In this document: one piece after another, positions 16,457 through 25,657 of the stretch
Layout: each line of letters begins with the position of its first letter
Position numbering within the stretch: the stretch's first letter is position 1
From: Massilia horti
GTDB taxonomy: Bacteria; Pseudomonadota; Gammaproteobacteria; Burkholderiales; Burkholderiaceae_D
Length of the DNA stretch: 64,000 bases
NCBI RefSeq assembly: GCF_004614195.1
Contig: NZ_SPUM01000038.1
Coordinates: forward strand, 62,001 to 126,000
Reading direction: 5' to 3'
The notes under the pieces: model-generated
Told to the model about the DNA's origin: nothing
Seen by the model: only the letters and a program-made list of their open reading frames with translations
The model's database searches: none
Made by a program: the position numbers and the translations under genes

Positions 16457-17415
16457 TTCATCTTCAATCGTCGAGATACTTCACGTTCGGAACTCTGCAG
16501 GAGTTCATAAAGGCGAGTGGCACGTCCACTGATGCCGAAATTGCCGAGTATGAACGTCTTGAAGCACTTGGCCTACCGCCGATTTCCTCCCGTCACTCAT
16601 TAGCATTAATGCTTGGAGTGAATCCTGCATTGATCTGGTCCTTCGAGGCGCGGCCACACCGCTTTTATCGTACATTTCATATTGCGAAGGGGCGGTCAAC
16701 GCGTAGAATTGATGCGCCGCGTGTAGGACTCAAAATTGTACAGAAATGGCTAAGCGCGCAGCTTCAAGCGGCTTATTCTCCACCGGAGCACGTGTACGGA
16801 TTTGTTCCCAATAGATCACATGTGCAGGCTGCCTCCATACATTGTGGAGCCGAATGGATATTGTCTGCGGATATCGCTGATTTCTTTCCCTCCACTCCCT
16901 TTGCCCTTGTTGAGGCGAATTTGAAGCGACTGGGCTTCAATGAGTATGCTGCGCGCACAATCGCGTCGCTTTCTTGCTTAGACGGGGCTTTAGCTCAAGG
17001 CGCGCCTACAAGTCCTGTTCTTTCAAATATTTGCTTTGACGAGATGGACAAGGCTCTTCTGGCACTTGCGACAAAACATCAGGCACGCTTATCGAGATAT
17101 GCGGATGACATTGTTTTTTCTGGGTCAGGCGAAGTGTCCGAGACTCTAATTTCCGAGATAAGAGATCTCTTTGTTCAGTCCCCGTGGGAGCTTTCGGAGC
17201 GAAAATTTGTTCTTTCCCGGCGGCCGAATCGCTTAAAGGTGCACGGCTTACTAGTCGAAGATAAGCGGCCAAAATTAACAAAGGGTTATCGAAACAAACT
17301 TCGAGCGTTTCGGCATCTTCTTGCTAATGGGAGGGTGCGCTCGGCTAAAGATGTTGAAATCATGGCCGGCCACCTAGCGTATTCAGATTTTGTAGAGAAG
17401 TCCTTCGAGACTTAG
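16444..17415 (+). CDS. Retron-type reverse transcriptase
   Basis: A 323-residue RT expected to copy the msd part of the upstream RNA into msDNA. Motifs seen are RRIDAPRVGLKIVQKWL (88-104), DIADFFPS with the first catalytic aspartate (143-150), QGAPTSP (185-191) and the catalytic YADD (219-222). Retron-specific features are present as variants: AASIH (129-133) where NAxxH is expected, and VHG (266-268) where VTG is expected. The length fits retron RTs, with no fused maturase or endonuclease domain. ATG 16444 overlaps the a2 repeat, and no later ATG, GTG or TTG precedes the conserved region. It follows the HEPN-like and winged-helix genes on the same strand. Confidence 0.85.
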   Translation: MRLPLHLQSSRYFTFGTLQEFIKASGTSTDAEIAEYERLEALGLPPISSRHSLALMLGVNPALIWSFEARPHRFYRTFHIAKGRSTRRIDAPRVGLKIVQKWLSAQLQAAYSPPEHVYGFVPNRSHVQAASIHCGAEWILSADIADFFPSTPFALVEANLKRLGFNEYAARTIASLSCLDGALAQGAPTSPVLSNICFDEMDKALLALATKHQARLSRYADDIVFSGSGEVSETLISEIRDLFVQSPWELSERKFVLSRRPNRLKVHGLLVEDKRPKLTKGYRNKLRAFRHLLANGRVRSAKDVEIMAGHLAYSDFVEKSFET

Positions 17416-17517
17416 TGCGTCCTTGGAAGGGGGCATCTCAGCCAAGTTCGGTCGGGGTCGGAGCCGAGCAAGGATCGCCCTGTTCATCCATAAGTGCAAG
17501 CGGTACGGCGGACAGAT

Positions 17518-18969
17518 TCATGCTTGCTTTCCTGTGAATGGAATCACGTTTGAATCGTTAAGTAGTACCTCGATTCGCTCGCCCAGGCGCTCCCATGCCT
17601 CGCGCTTCTCTTTCGCGTAATCGTAATGGAGATACGCGCGGCGCACGCGGCTGCCGGCAAGCACATGGTTCTGGCAGTGGTCGATTACATCCGGCGAAAC
17701 GCCAAGCTGCTGCATCATTGTCGCACCAGTGCGCCGCAGATCGTGCGGCGTCCATTCGCCGTTCTTTCCGTCGGAGAGCACAAGCGAGTCATCGTGTTTG
17801 CGGTTCTTGAGCGGCTTCCGCTGTTTGAAGCGCGCTTGCCGGTCGCCAATCTGCTTCGATACGCTCTTGACGTATACATGCTGCCCAGGCGCTTCGCCCA
17901 TTGCTGTACTAGCGGGGAAGCAAAACGGCGTGTCTCCCGTCAGTGCATGCAATGCCTTGAATTGGCGCAGCGCGAACGGAGATAGGTACACTTTCCATTC
18001 GGCCTTGGTCTTGGTGTTCTCGCGGGGTACGAGCCACTCGCCCGTGGCTAGGTCTACATGCTCCCAACGAGCCATAAGCAGTTCGCCAATCCTGCACATC
18101 GTGCCAAGGCAAATCCAGAGCGCCAGTTGTGTTTCCTTCTTGAGAGGTCGATCAACGCTGTATTTTGTGCCTGCTGGCGCTGCGACGTAGAGGTTTTCCA
18201 TCTCGTCCAGCTTGACCCGCAGTTCGCGCAGTTCTTCACCCGACAGTACGCGCTCACGTTCGGCGTCTGGATTCACGCCTGGCGGAAGCAACTTGTTTAG
18301 TTCGATTAGTTCGGCGGGATTGCCCTCTGCCATGAGCGCGCGCCACGGCTTGCGCTTCTCGGCCCAAGCGAACATTTGAATGAGGTCGCTATGGAGGCGG
18401 GAGGCCATGCGATAGGCGCCGCGTTTAATCACGGCCCGGAGCACGACCCGCAAATCTCCTTCTGTCGTATGGCGAACGGCCTTTGTTCCGACTGCTGGCA
18501 GTACATCCTTTTCGAAGCAGCGGCGCAATTCGGCGTTCCCGTCTGAGCGCGACACGCCATCCAGTATCCAAGCCTCGTACAACGCGCGGATGGGGAGGTT
18601 ATCGGCTTCGATACGGGCAGCCTCGGCAATCGTGGCCTCAACTTCGGCTTGCGCCTCGATCTTGGCTGCGCGCTTGGCGTCCGCCGGTTTTACGCCGTCC
18701 TTGACCAATGCTCGCGCCCGATCACGTTCGGCCCGAATGGCCTCCAAACTAACAGTCGGCCACGCCCCGCAGTAATGCCACGCCTTCTTCCCTTCCCACT
18801 TGAAGCCATAACGAAAAGGCAATGAAACAATGCCGTCGCGCGTTACACGCACCTCGCCAACCAGGCCATCCCCATCACTCAGTGTGTCGCCCTTCCATGC
18901 GGTCGGGATAGCTTCAAACTCTTTGATCGTCCAGCGACGGCCTTTGCCTTGGCGGGGGTAGCGGGTCAT
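17518..18969 (-). CDS. Tyrosine site-specific integrase of element 2
   Basis: A 483-residue integrase with a DUF4102-type N-terminus (DTLSDGDGLVGEVRV), a core-binding region and a catalytic domain containing CRIGELLMARWEHVD (Arg), TPHDLRRTGAT (His and Arg), NHVLAGSR (His) and RRAYLHYDY (Tyr). It is a homologue of the 6356-7870 integrase, consistent with both elements using the same tRNA-Pro site. It sits about 160 bp inside the right att (19133-19179). The tandem repeat at 18980-19003 lies just upstream of its start codon and could also regulate it. The 102 bp between it and the RT hold nothing recognisable. Confidence 0.93.
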   Translation of the reverse strand: MTRYPRQGKGRRWTIKEFEAIPTAWKGDTLSDGDGLVGEVRVTRDGIVSLPFRYGFKWEGKKAWHYCGAWPTVSLEAIRAERDRARALVKDGVKPADAKRAAKIEAQAEVEATIAEAARIEADNLPIRALYEAWILDGVSRSDGNAELRRCFEKDVLPAVGTKAVRHTTEGDLRVVLRAVIKRGAYRMASRLHSDLIQMFAWAEKRKPWRALMAEGNPAELIELNKLLPPGVNPDAERERVLSGEELRELRVKLDEMENLYVAAPAGTKYSVDRPLKKETQLALWICLGTMCRIGELLMARWEHVDLATGEWLVPRENTKTKAEWKVYLSPFALRQFKALHALTGDTPFCFPASTAMGEAPGQHVYVKSVSKQIGDRQARFKQRKPLKNRKHDDSLVLSDGKNGEWTPHDLRRTGATMMQQLGVSPDVIDHCQNHVLAGSRVRRAYLHYDYAKEKREAWERLGERIEVLLNDSNVIPFTGKQA

Positions 18970-18979
18970 GTATTCTCTA

Positions 18980-19003
18980 ATGGGTACACCAATGGGTACA
19001 CCA
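18980..19003 (+). repeat. Tandem 12-bp repeat (ATGGGTACACCA x2), right end of element 2
   Basis: Two head-to-tail copies lie 10 bp upstream of the integrase 2 start codon. They match the pair at 8157-8180 at 11 of 12 positions and have the same orientation. They are likely integrase or excisionase arm sites, and could also let the integrase repress its own promoter. Confidence 0.5.
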
Positions 19004-19132
19004 TAACATGGCTGTTGCTGAGCGTCAACGGATCATCTCGGTCGAGTAAGACAATGTAACTATTTGATTTTAAGCATATTTATCTGTCCGTTGTAGTTCG
19101 GTGGCTTCCGGGGAAGTTCGACGTTTAATTTC

Positions 19133-19179
<47 letters not shown>

Positions 19180-19189
19180 GATTCAAAGA

Positions 19190-19225
19190 CAAGGGCCCAT
19201 CTTCGGATGGGCCCTTGTTGTTTCT
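19190..19225 (+). terminator. Rho-independent terminator, probably the original tRNA-Pro terminator
   Basis: CAAGGGCCCATC and GATGGGCCCTTG form a 12-bp perfect stem around a TTCG tetraloop, followed by TTGTTTCT. It lies between the att site and the convergent PAAR gene. Confidence 0.8.
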
Positions 19226-19234
19226 ATTCGCTCG

Positions 19235-19492
19235 TCAGATCGAAGAGATCAGTTTGGCGCCGCATGCCGTTAGGTCCTGGTCGAAGGCAACTTGCTTGCC
19301 ATGGTGCTTGCGGGTGCTTCCGCTGGGCTGGATCGGAAATTTCCCCTTACATTGCGGACAATAGGTTGAATCCCCTTCCAGCGCGACTGCTTTGCCCAGC
19401 ACGGTGAAGTCTTCGGCAGCCGACATCACTTCGCCACCGTGGTTGGTCTTGTCACCGAGCCTGATGACGCCGCGGCCTTGATCGTCTTTCAT
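19235..19492 (-). CDS. PAAR-domain protein (T6SS spike tip)
   Basis: An 85-residue protein starting MKDDQGRGVIRLGDKTNHGG. It has the PAAR pattern of GD-T-HGG, SAAEDFTVLGKAVALEGD and a later CPQCKG, and it ends with FDQDLTACGAKLISSI. PAAR proteins cap VgrG and bind zinc. I chose the internal start at 19492 because the longer frame to 19717 reads antisense-like residues from the neighbouring gene. It is the last gene of the minus-strand T6SS cargo cluster, 16 bp after the DUF2235 gene. Confidence 0.85.
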   Translation of the reverse strand: MKDDQGRGVIRLGDKTNHGGEVMSAAEDFTVLGKAVALEGDSTYCPQCKGKFPIQPSGSTRKHHGKQVAFDQDLTACGAKLISSI

Positions 19493-19508
19493 GTTGGATT
19501 CTCCATTA

Positions 19509-21190
19509 CTAAGCGATCTCGCGAGTTGTCTCGATTTCCTGATTGGACGCGATAACAGGACCATCGTTTCCCTGGAATACTTTTCGGTAGCGCCAGTATC
19601 CGGGGAGCTCGCAAAGTGCTTTGTTAAATCCTGCGAGCGAATCATGGACGAATTCATCGAACAATATGGAATACTCCGGTGGGGTGGGCTTGGCGCTCTG
19701 AGCCAGCCTGAGAACATCGCGCGCTTCCGGATCTAAAAAGAATGTTCTGCGAAGATCATTGCGCGCACCGACCCCTGTAAAGTCCATCGCAACGGCTAGT
19801 GTCCGCTTGCCCCAACCCATCGAAGACCGAATTAAGGCGTTGGCATCTTTGATCAGACTGTCATTAAAATCCATGAGAATCCGCTTGTCATCATTGCTTG
19901 CCAACCTCACTTGACTGCATTGTGAAAAGGTTTCGTGGACCTGCCAGCGCCAGTTCAGGTAATGCTGAAGCCAATCGCATATCGGGCGTGGAGACGTTGT
20001 CGCCGCCGACAGAAATTCCGCATATGCCTTGGCTAAACGTGGATGGATTGCAAATGAGTCATACCGATTCCCAGTGACGACAGGGCTGCCCCGGAAGCAA
20101 TAGCGCAGTCCAGCATGTGATTGAGGGGTATTTGCGACAGCTTGAGTGAGTCACCCTCATCCATAGTCTTCCCAACAGAGATGCCAAGCTCGCCTGGTTT
20201 ATAGCCGCCTCCAACGTCGCTATGAGAGCCGGGATAAGCGTATTGTTGCCACCCAGCTGGCATGACTCCATTTTCGCCTATCTCGTCGAGCGGAAAGTTA
20301 CGGCGCAATTCGTGCATTGCGACCATGTGGATGCAGTTTTCGACGTTGGATGGCAATCGCAAGAATTTTGCCTGTGCCCAGCAGCTGTGCCCACCGGTAC
20401 CACTTGTAACGCCAGCAGCGGTGCCGGACCAAAAACCGGCTGAGGCTACCGTATCAAAGATGCCAACGAACCGGAATCGAATGCGAACACCCGCAAGCTT
20501 TCCGTTGGACATTAATTGATTTAGCCAATTGCAAAAAACTCGTGCTTCCGCCGCGCCCCGCGAGAAGCCAAACACGTCGAGGAAACATTCGACAATTTGT
20601 GGCTTGGATTTTTTTAGCTTGGCTTCGAGAAGGCTAGCGTGTTTTCGTAGAAAAATGGTTCGATTACCTTCGTCCTCGAAATATTGCCCCACGAGGCCCA
20701 TGGGCACTTCCAGGCGCTGAAGAGTAAAACTGTCCTTACGTTCCATGTCAGAGACATTCATGCACAGTGCTTTGATCTCGTCATTTTCAAACAGGAGGAG
20801 GCCTGAAAAGGCCGCACGGTGGAGGAAGTTGTAGAATGTCAACAGCCCGAATAGGACTCGCGATTCGCAACCCTGGCCGAATCCCTCGCCCATCGTGCTC
20901 TGGGTTTTTTCGCCGATTTCTTCGAATTTTGTTCCGACGCCAGGAATGTACTGTGAAAAATAGCCAAGGCTGGTTTTTCTTGGGTAGGCATTGTATAGTC
21001 TCGCGATGTTGCTGTCTGCCCTATTTGCCAAGTCTTTTTCCATATTATTATTGGTGCCATCAAAAAATAAGCCAACGTTTATTCGAATTTGGCACTTATT
21101 GGCATCGCAGTGGAGCTTCGGATCGACCGGCTTGATTACGTTAGTCGGAGCTGTAAGGCACGCCGCGGCGTGAATACGAACGGCTTTCAT
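19509..21190 (-). pseudogene. DUF2235 (Tle1-like phospholipase effector), broken by a frameshift
   Basis: The N-terminal 385 residues (20033-21190) contain VGLFFDGTNNN and the nucleophile elbow GFSRGAAEAR of the alpha/beta-hydrolase DUF2235 family. They end in a spurious tail (SSLGIGMTHLQSIHV). In the next frame, starting near 20100, the sequence continues naturally as VVTGNRYDSFAIHPRLAK, then AYAEFLSAATTSPRPICDW, and into the frame at 19509-19910. One lost base near 20090-20110 explains this, and the joined protein would be about 555 residues. Tle1 enzymes hydrolyse phospholipids in target cells. It overlaps the DUF3304 gene by 4 bp, and PAAR follows. Confidence 0.85.
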
Positions 21191-21819
21191 CTCCAGTCTC
21201 CATAAATACGACGTTCCTCCTTCGTTTTCTTTTGATTTTTCTCCAGCTCATCTTTCGTGAAAAACTCAGCTATCAACGTTCCAGCGGACGCAGTTAATGC
21301 ATCCCGGGGCTCGTTATGCTTTACAGGGTGGGCTGGATGCTCCGACCCCGAATTGCTTACAACAACACGTACACGACCATTGGGGAAGAAATGAACCCAA
21401 AGATCGCCTGGTTTGCTATATTTTTCTACAGGCACTTTAGCTGCACGATAAATTCCGGCGCTTTCTACGTCTTGGCTTGTCAGTGGCCTTTTTGCACCAC
21501 CGTCAAGCCAATGGAACACTTCCCAACGGACGTCCACAAAAAGTCCCTCGCGCCATTTTTCGGGGATTCCAATGCAACAGACCATGCCGCCACCGCCACC
21601 GCCGCGGTCAATGTTGCCGCCGTAATTTCCATCGATAAAAAATTGATAAACGCTATAATCTTCGCCCATGTGGTGATCGCTTCCAATGTTGACGCCAATG
21701 TATTCGGCCTTATCCTTGTTGATTAGAGCGCCCACCGCGCATGCGCCGATTACGGCTAAAGCAAGTAAGGCAGAACGAGTTCGGAAAGAAAATATTGGCT
21801 TTGTATTCTGGCTGTTCAC
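21187..21819 (-). CDS. DUF3304 protein, likely periplasmic lipoprotein immunity to the DUF2235 effector
   Basis: A 210-residue protein with an N-terminal hydrophobic segment and lipobox-like IGAC (about residues 24-27). It then has DUF3304-type motifs: QFFIDGNYGGNIDRGGGGGG, VCCIGIPEKWREGL and DLWVHFFPNGRVRVVVS. DUF3304 lipoproteins are found beside Tle1-type effectors and protect the producer in the periplasm. This gene overlaps the DUF2235 start by 4 bp, which supports an effector-immunity pair. The immunity role is inferred from family and position. Confidence 0.8.
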   Translation of the reverse strand: MNSQNTKPIFSFRTRSALLALAVIGACAVGALINKDKAEYIGVNIGSDHHMGEDYSVYQFFIDGNYGGNIDRGGGGGGMVCCIGIPEKWREGLFVDVRWEVFHWLDGGAKRPLTSQDVESAGIYRAAKVPVEKYSKPGDLWVHFFPNGRVRVVVSNSGSEHPAHPVKHNEPRDALTASAGTLIAEFFTKDELEKNQKKTKEERRIYGDWR

Positions 21820-21892
21820 TTTTTTGTCCTTGTTCGGTGACTTCTGCTTAAAACGGGGAGCGAAATGTGGTCATTTATCACAGGGCCCTTCT

Positions 21893-22774
21893 TTAGTATT
21901 GTGCTGTTTCCGGGCTACTTGTTTTCATTTCTAGCAATCGAATCCGCCTCTCCTCGATTTCTTGGGCCAATTCACGAATCTTGGCTCGAAATGAGCTTAG
22001 TTCTTTTATGGCAAGCAAACTGGGAAGATTTCGTCGCCGAAGAATTTCGCCTCGGGTCAGCAGCGCTGCTTCTGTAAGGGACAGCAGGAAGAGATTATTT
22101 GTGTTACCAGCCGCACGCCAGGCTTCTCGGGCTTGGCTTGCCCATGCATGCTGTTCGCAGGCGTCGCCCGGAAAGGTGATTCCAGCGCGCAGCTGCTTAA
22201 CCTGCGCCAGAAAGTGATCTGGCTCTAGGGCTTCGTTCAGAGTCGTGAACTGGTCGTCTGTAAAGTGAAGTGGTGTGGGCGCACCCGTTTGCTCCATGAT
22301 CGGCGGCGGCATCTGGATCAGAGCGTTTGCGCGGTCATGAGCCGACCAGCGAAGCAATGGCTCCGTTAGCGTTGTCCACTGAGATGGCGACAGCACCGAT
22401 GACAGCGGAACCAATACCGCGCAGTCGGCGTAGCGTAGCGTGTACTGTTTGCCGTTTTCAGCAACGATGAAGATGAAACGCCGTAGATGCTGAGCGAGTT
22501 CGGATAATGGAAGCGCGGACTCGATGATCGATAGATGCATCGCCGGTTTGAGCGCGTTGACCAACTCCATCATGCGATCGAGCGATCCCCCCTCGTATGC
22601 CGCCTCGATGTCGATCAGAAGGGGACTAACTTCCAATGCCTTGGCCTCATAAATCGGCTCCAGCCATGTCGGCCGACTGTCCGCTGATGGTTCGGTGTAT
22701 TTTGCGGACGACTCTTGGAGCAAACCGTTGTCGACCAGGAGATACGCATAAACCTCAGATTTTTCGCTGCTCAT
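21893..22774 (-). CDS. DUF4123 T6SS adaptor/chaperone
   Basis: A 293-residue protein that starts YAYLLVDNGLL and continues WLEPIYEAKALEVSPLLIDI, the usual opening of DUF4123. These adaptors load an effector onto VgrG. A C-terminal coiled-coil-like helix (FRAKIRELAQEIEERRIRL) may contact cargo. Its ATG overlaps the vgrG stop by 4 bp, and the effector pair follows after 73 bp. The order vgrG, DUF4123, immunity, effector, PAAR is typical of an auxiliary T6SS cargo operon. Confidence 0.85.
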   Translation of the reverse strand: MSSEKSEVYAYLLVDNGLLQESSAKYTEPSADSRPTWLEPIYEAKALEVSPLLIDIEAAYEGGSLDRMMELVNALKPAMHLSIIESALPLSELAQHLRRFIFIVAENGKQYTLRYADCAVLVPLSSVLSPSQWTTLTEPLLRWSAHDRANALIQMPPPIMEQTGAPTPLHFTDDQFTTLNEALEPDHFLAQVKQLRAGITFPGDACEQHAWASQAREAWRAAGNTNNLFLLSLTEAALLTRGEILRRRNLPSLLAIKELSSFRAKIRELAQEIEERRIRLLEMKTSSPETAQY

Positions 22775-25460
22775 TCGGCCTCCACCATAGGGCTACGCAT
22801 GCGCGCCGCTGCGAGCATGCAGGGAATGCAGATGTTGTGATGCGGTAGTTCGTCGGCGAATTGCGTCGTGCGCGACTGTTGTTTGAATGTCTGGTGGTCG
22901 GCGGCGTAGATGTGGCTGTTTCCAGTTGTGTAGCCGAAGATGCCCTCGGCGCTGACTTGCAATTCGCTGCCCCCGCCGTAGATCCGTACGCCTTGCCTCG
23001 CCTTGATGTTGATCCAGTCCGTGGTGCTGATGATCTCGAGAACCTTCTTGGCAAGCAGTTCTATTGCACCGTCCTGGGCGTCGATCTGAACGGGACCTTT
23101 CGCTGCGATGTTCTTGATCCCACCGTCGTTCGCGAATACACTCACGCCCTTGGCCGAACGTAGAACGATGTCGTTCCACCCGCCGTGAAAGTGGTATCGG
23201 CAGCCGTAATAAGGTCCGCGTTCTTCTCAGCGCCCAGTGCCAGATTTTCCTGGCTCGCAATGACAATCCCTGCGGGGCCACTGACGGCGACAATGGGTGC
23301 GCCACCTCCCCCAGCGGTATCGCGTGAGACCACATTGGTGCCTTGATGCAGATTCCTGAGCTTGTCCACCAGCCCAGCCAATTCAGGACCAGCGGCGCGA
23401 TCTTTTGAGTGCGTCTCAGCCAGTTTCGATAATTGGTCGGCGATATTGCGCAGGCCATCTGTCAGACCGATCAATTCGTCGCGGTCGAGCTGGTTTCCTT
23501 CGGCTTCGTTGCTGGCTTTCGCAGTGATCAGTACTCCCTTGCCGCCGCGCACCGCCACGGCCTTGTCGCTACGCAGTTCGGCGCCTTCGCCGCGTGGCCG
23601 GTGTCGATTGTCCCGCGGCTGGGTGAGCCAACCTAGGTTCAGCTGGGATGCCCCGTCGTCGCTTGCGAGTTGGGCGCTGATCTCGCGCGGCGTGTCGTCA
23701 AAGCACAGCTGGTTGGCGCGTCCGCCCCGGATTTCCTGGCTGCGCATTCCTGACAGGACGCGGGTCAGCGGGAGATTGGCGCGCGAACTTAGCGGTGGGG
23801 GCAGCGCCCGCCCATTGAACAGCTGGCCGATGATGATCGGCTTATCCGGATCCCCGCCGAGAAAGGCAACCAGCACTTCGGTCCCTACACGTGGCAGCGC
23901 AAGCGTTCCACAGTGTGAGGTCGAACTGCCAGCCCAATTCGATGCGACGCGGACCCAGGCGGAATCGGACTGGGTGTTGGAGGCACCAGCGCCGTATGCA
24001 TGCTTGTGGTCGGCGGGGCGCGTCGCTGGAAAGCGAATTTTTACCCGTCCAAGCGAATCGCAGTGTATCTCTTCATTTTCCAAGCCGACCACGATGGCGC
24101 TTTGCAGGCCGGGATCGGGCAGGTCTGTTCGGGGATCAAACGCCGGCACGATGGGGACGGAGCGGCGTACGGCCTCGAATCGCATATGGAACCGGACCGG
24201 GCTGCCCTGGGTTGCGAAATCAAATGATGAGCCGTCACGATATGGCGCGTCCAGCCAGGAGTTCCGATCGAACAGGCGTTGTATGCGTGCCTCGAGCCCT
24301 TGCGGCAGATTGTTTTGCGCTGCCAGTTCGACTGAGGTGATAACGAATTCACGATCCGCCGCATCATGGCGATCAATTTCAGGGTGATCGGCAAGAATGA
24401 AGTATTCACCGGCGCAGAAGTCGCGAACGCTGCCTTCGCCGTGAAAGCATTTGGTTTCCAGGTCCTTGCGCCTCATGTACAGCGTGCCCAGGCGGACCAG
24501 TTCGTCCACATTGTCGCCTACGTGTGGCGGATCGATGATGTATTCGTTTAATCCCGCGGCCAAAACGTTCCCGGACAGTCCCTGGTCGGCCCGGCTCTGG
24601 GTGTCGGTTGCCATGAATGTGGTGCCGTCCGGATTTTTATAATCCCAGCTGAATCGGGTCGCGCTTCCCGCCTGTAGCTTTCGAACCGCGCCCCAGCGCG
24701 TAATCGTGTCGCGTTTTTCTGTCGCGGCGTCGCGGTGGTAGTGCACGCTGCCGGCCGCGTTCTGGTCCAGTGCCCGCTGGTCGTGGAACAGCACGAGGGT
24801 GTGGGCCGGATATGAGTCGTCCTGATTGCGCTGTTGCCAGGAGCGGTTGCGCCCGACCCGAAAGAACCAGCCGATCCCTGCGCGCGCCAACACGCGCCGC
24901 AGGAAGGCCGAATCGGATTCATTGAATTGCAGCGTTTGTTCGCGTTCCCGAAATAAATCGTGGTTGAAGTTGGGTGCAAATTCGTAATCGAAGGCGCCGA
25001 TCAAACCTGTGTTGATGTGCTGCCATTCGCCCAGGATTGTTTTAACGACCTGGGGCCAGCTCATGTGGCGGAAGACGCGCGTATTCACCCGGTTTCCCAT
25101 GATTGCCAGTGCGTCGCGAATGACGATCTGGTAGCTGGCGATCGCGCCGTCGCTGTCGCCCGAACTGGCTTCGGCTACCAGGCCACTTATCTTGCGAAGC
25201 TGGCCTCGGTCGGTGACGAACTGGAGGGTTGCGGGAACGCCGATGAATTCCTTCAGGGCCAAGGTGTTCGAGGTGGCGACGCAGTTCACGCAATAGGTGA
25301 AGCCGTCACAAATTGCCTCCTTGCCTGTGACGAACTGGGGCAATAGAACGTCGTCGGCAAGTTGCTGGCGAGGGGCGAGCGTCAACCGGATCGCCCTGGT
25401 ATTCACCTTGAGCTGCTTCTGCTTGAGCATGAAATTGACGAAATCGTTGTCGCTTCCCAC
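22771..25460 (-). pseudogene. vgrG: T6SS spike protein VgrG, split by a frameshift near its C-terminus
   Basis: The main frame (about 772 residues) has the VgrG gp27-like part (TRAIRLTLAPRQQLADDVL) and gp5/OB-fold part (SAWVRVASNWAGSSTSHCG, PRVGTEVLVAFLGGDPDKPI). It then enters DUF2345 and ends abnormally at TTFTAGGTTSFYVRPRA. The missing continuation, NDIVLRSAKGVSVFANDGG and the rest of DUF2345, is in another frame ending at 22771. One base lost near 23175-23185 explains the break. GTG 25460 has GGAGG 5 bp upstream; TTG 25472 is an alternative. VgrG forms the puncturing spike. No core T6SS genes are in the window, so it is an orphan cluster. Confidence 0.85.
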
Positions 25461-25657
25461 AGCCGCCTCCAAGATTGTCTCGGAACAAGCTTGAATGGTG
25501 GCACGTCACAACTTTCTGTTTTTGATAGGCAACAACGGGAGCGACCCGACGGGATTTCTTGTGCTACTTGTTCTTCTGGAATTGTTGTATTCTCAGCTGT
25601 TCGGCCAGCCGAGCCGTTTGCCTTCACGACAACAAAAAGCAGCGTTGGGGAGAGGAG

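Noticed and set aside
19509..19910. Separate small gene, possible immunity protein
   Set aside because: Its sequence continues the DUF2235 family C-terminus after a frameshift, and DUF3304 is the better immunity candidate.
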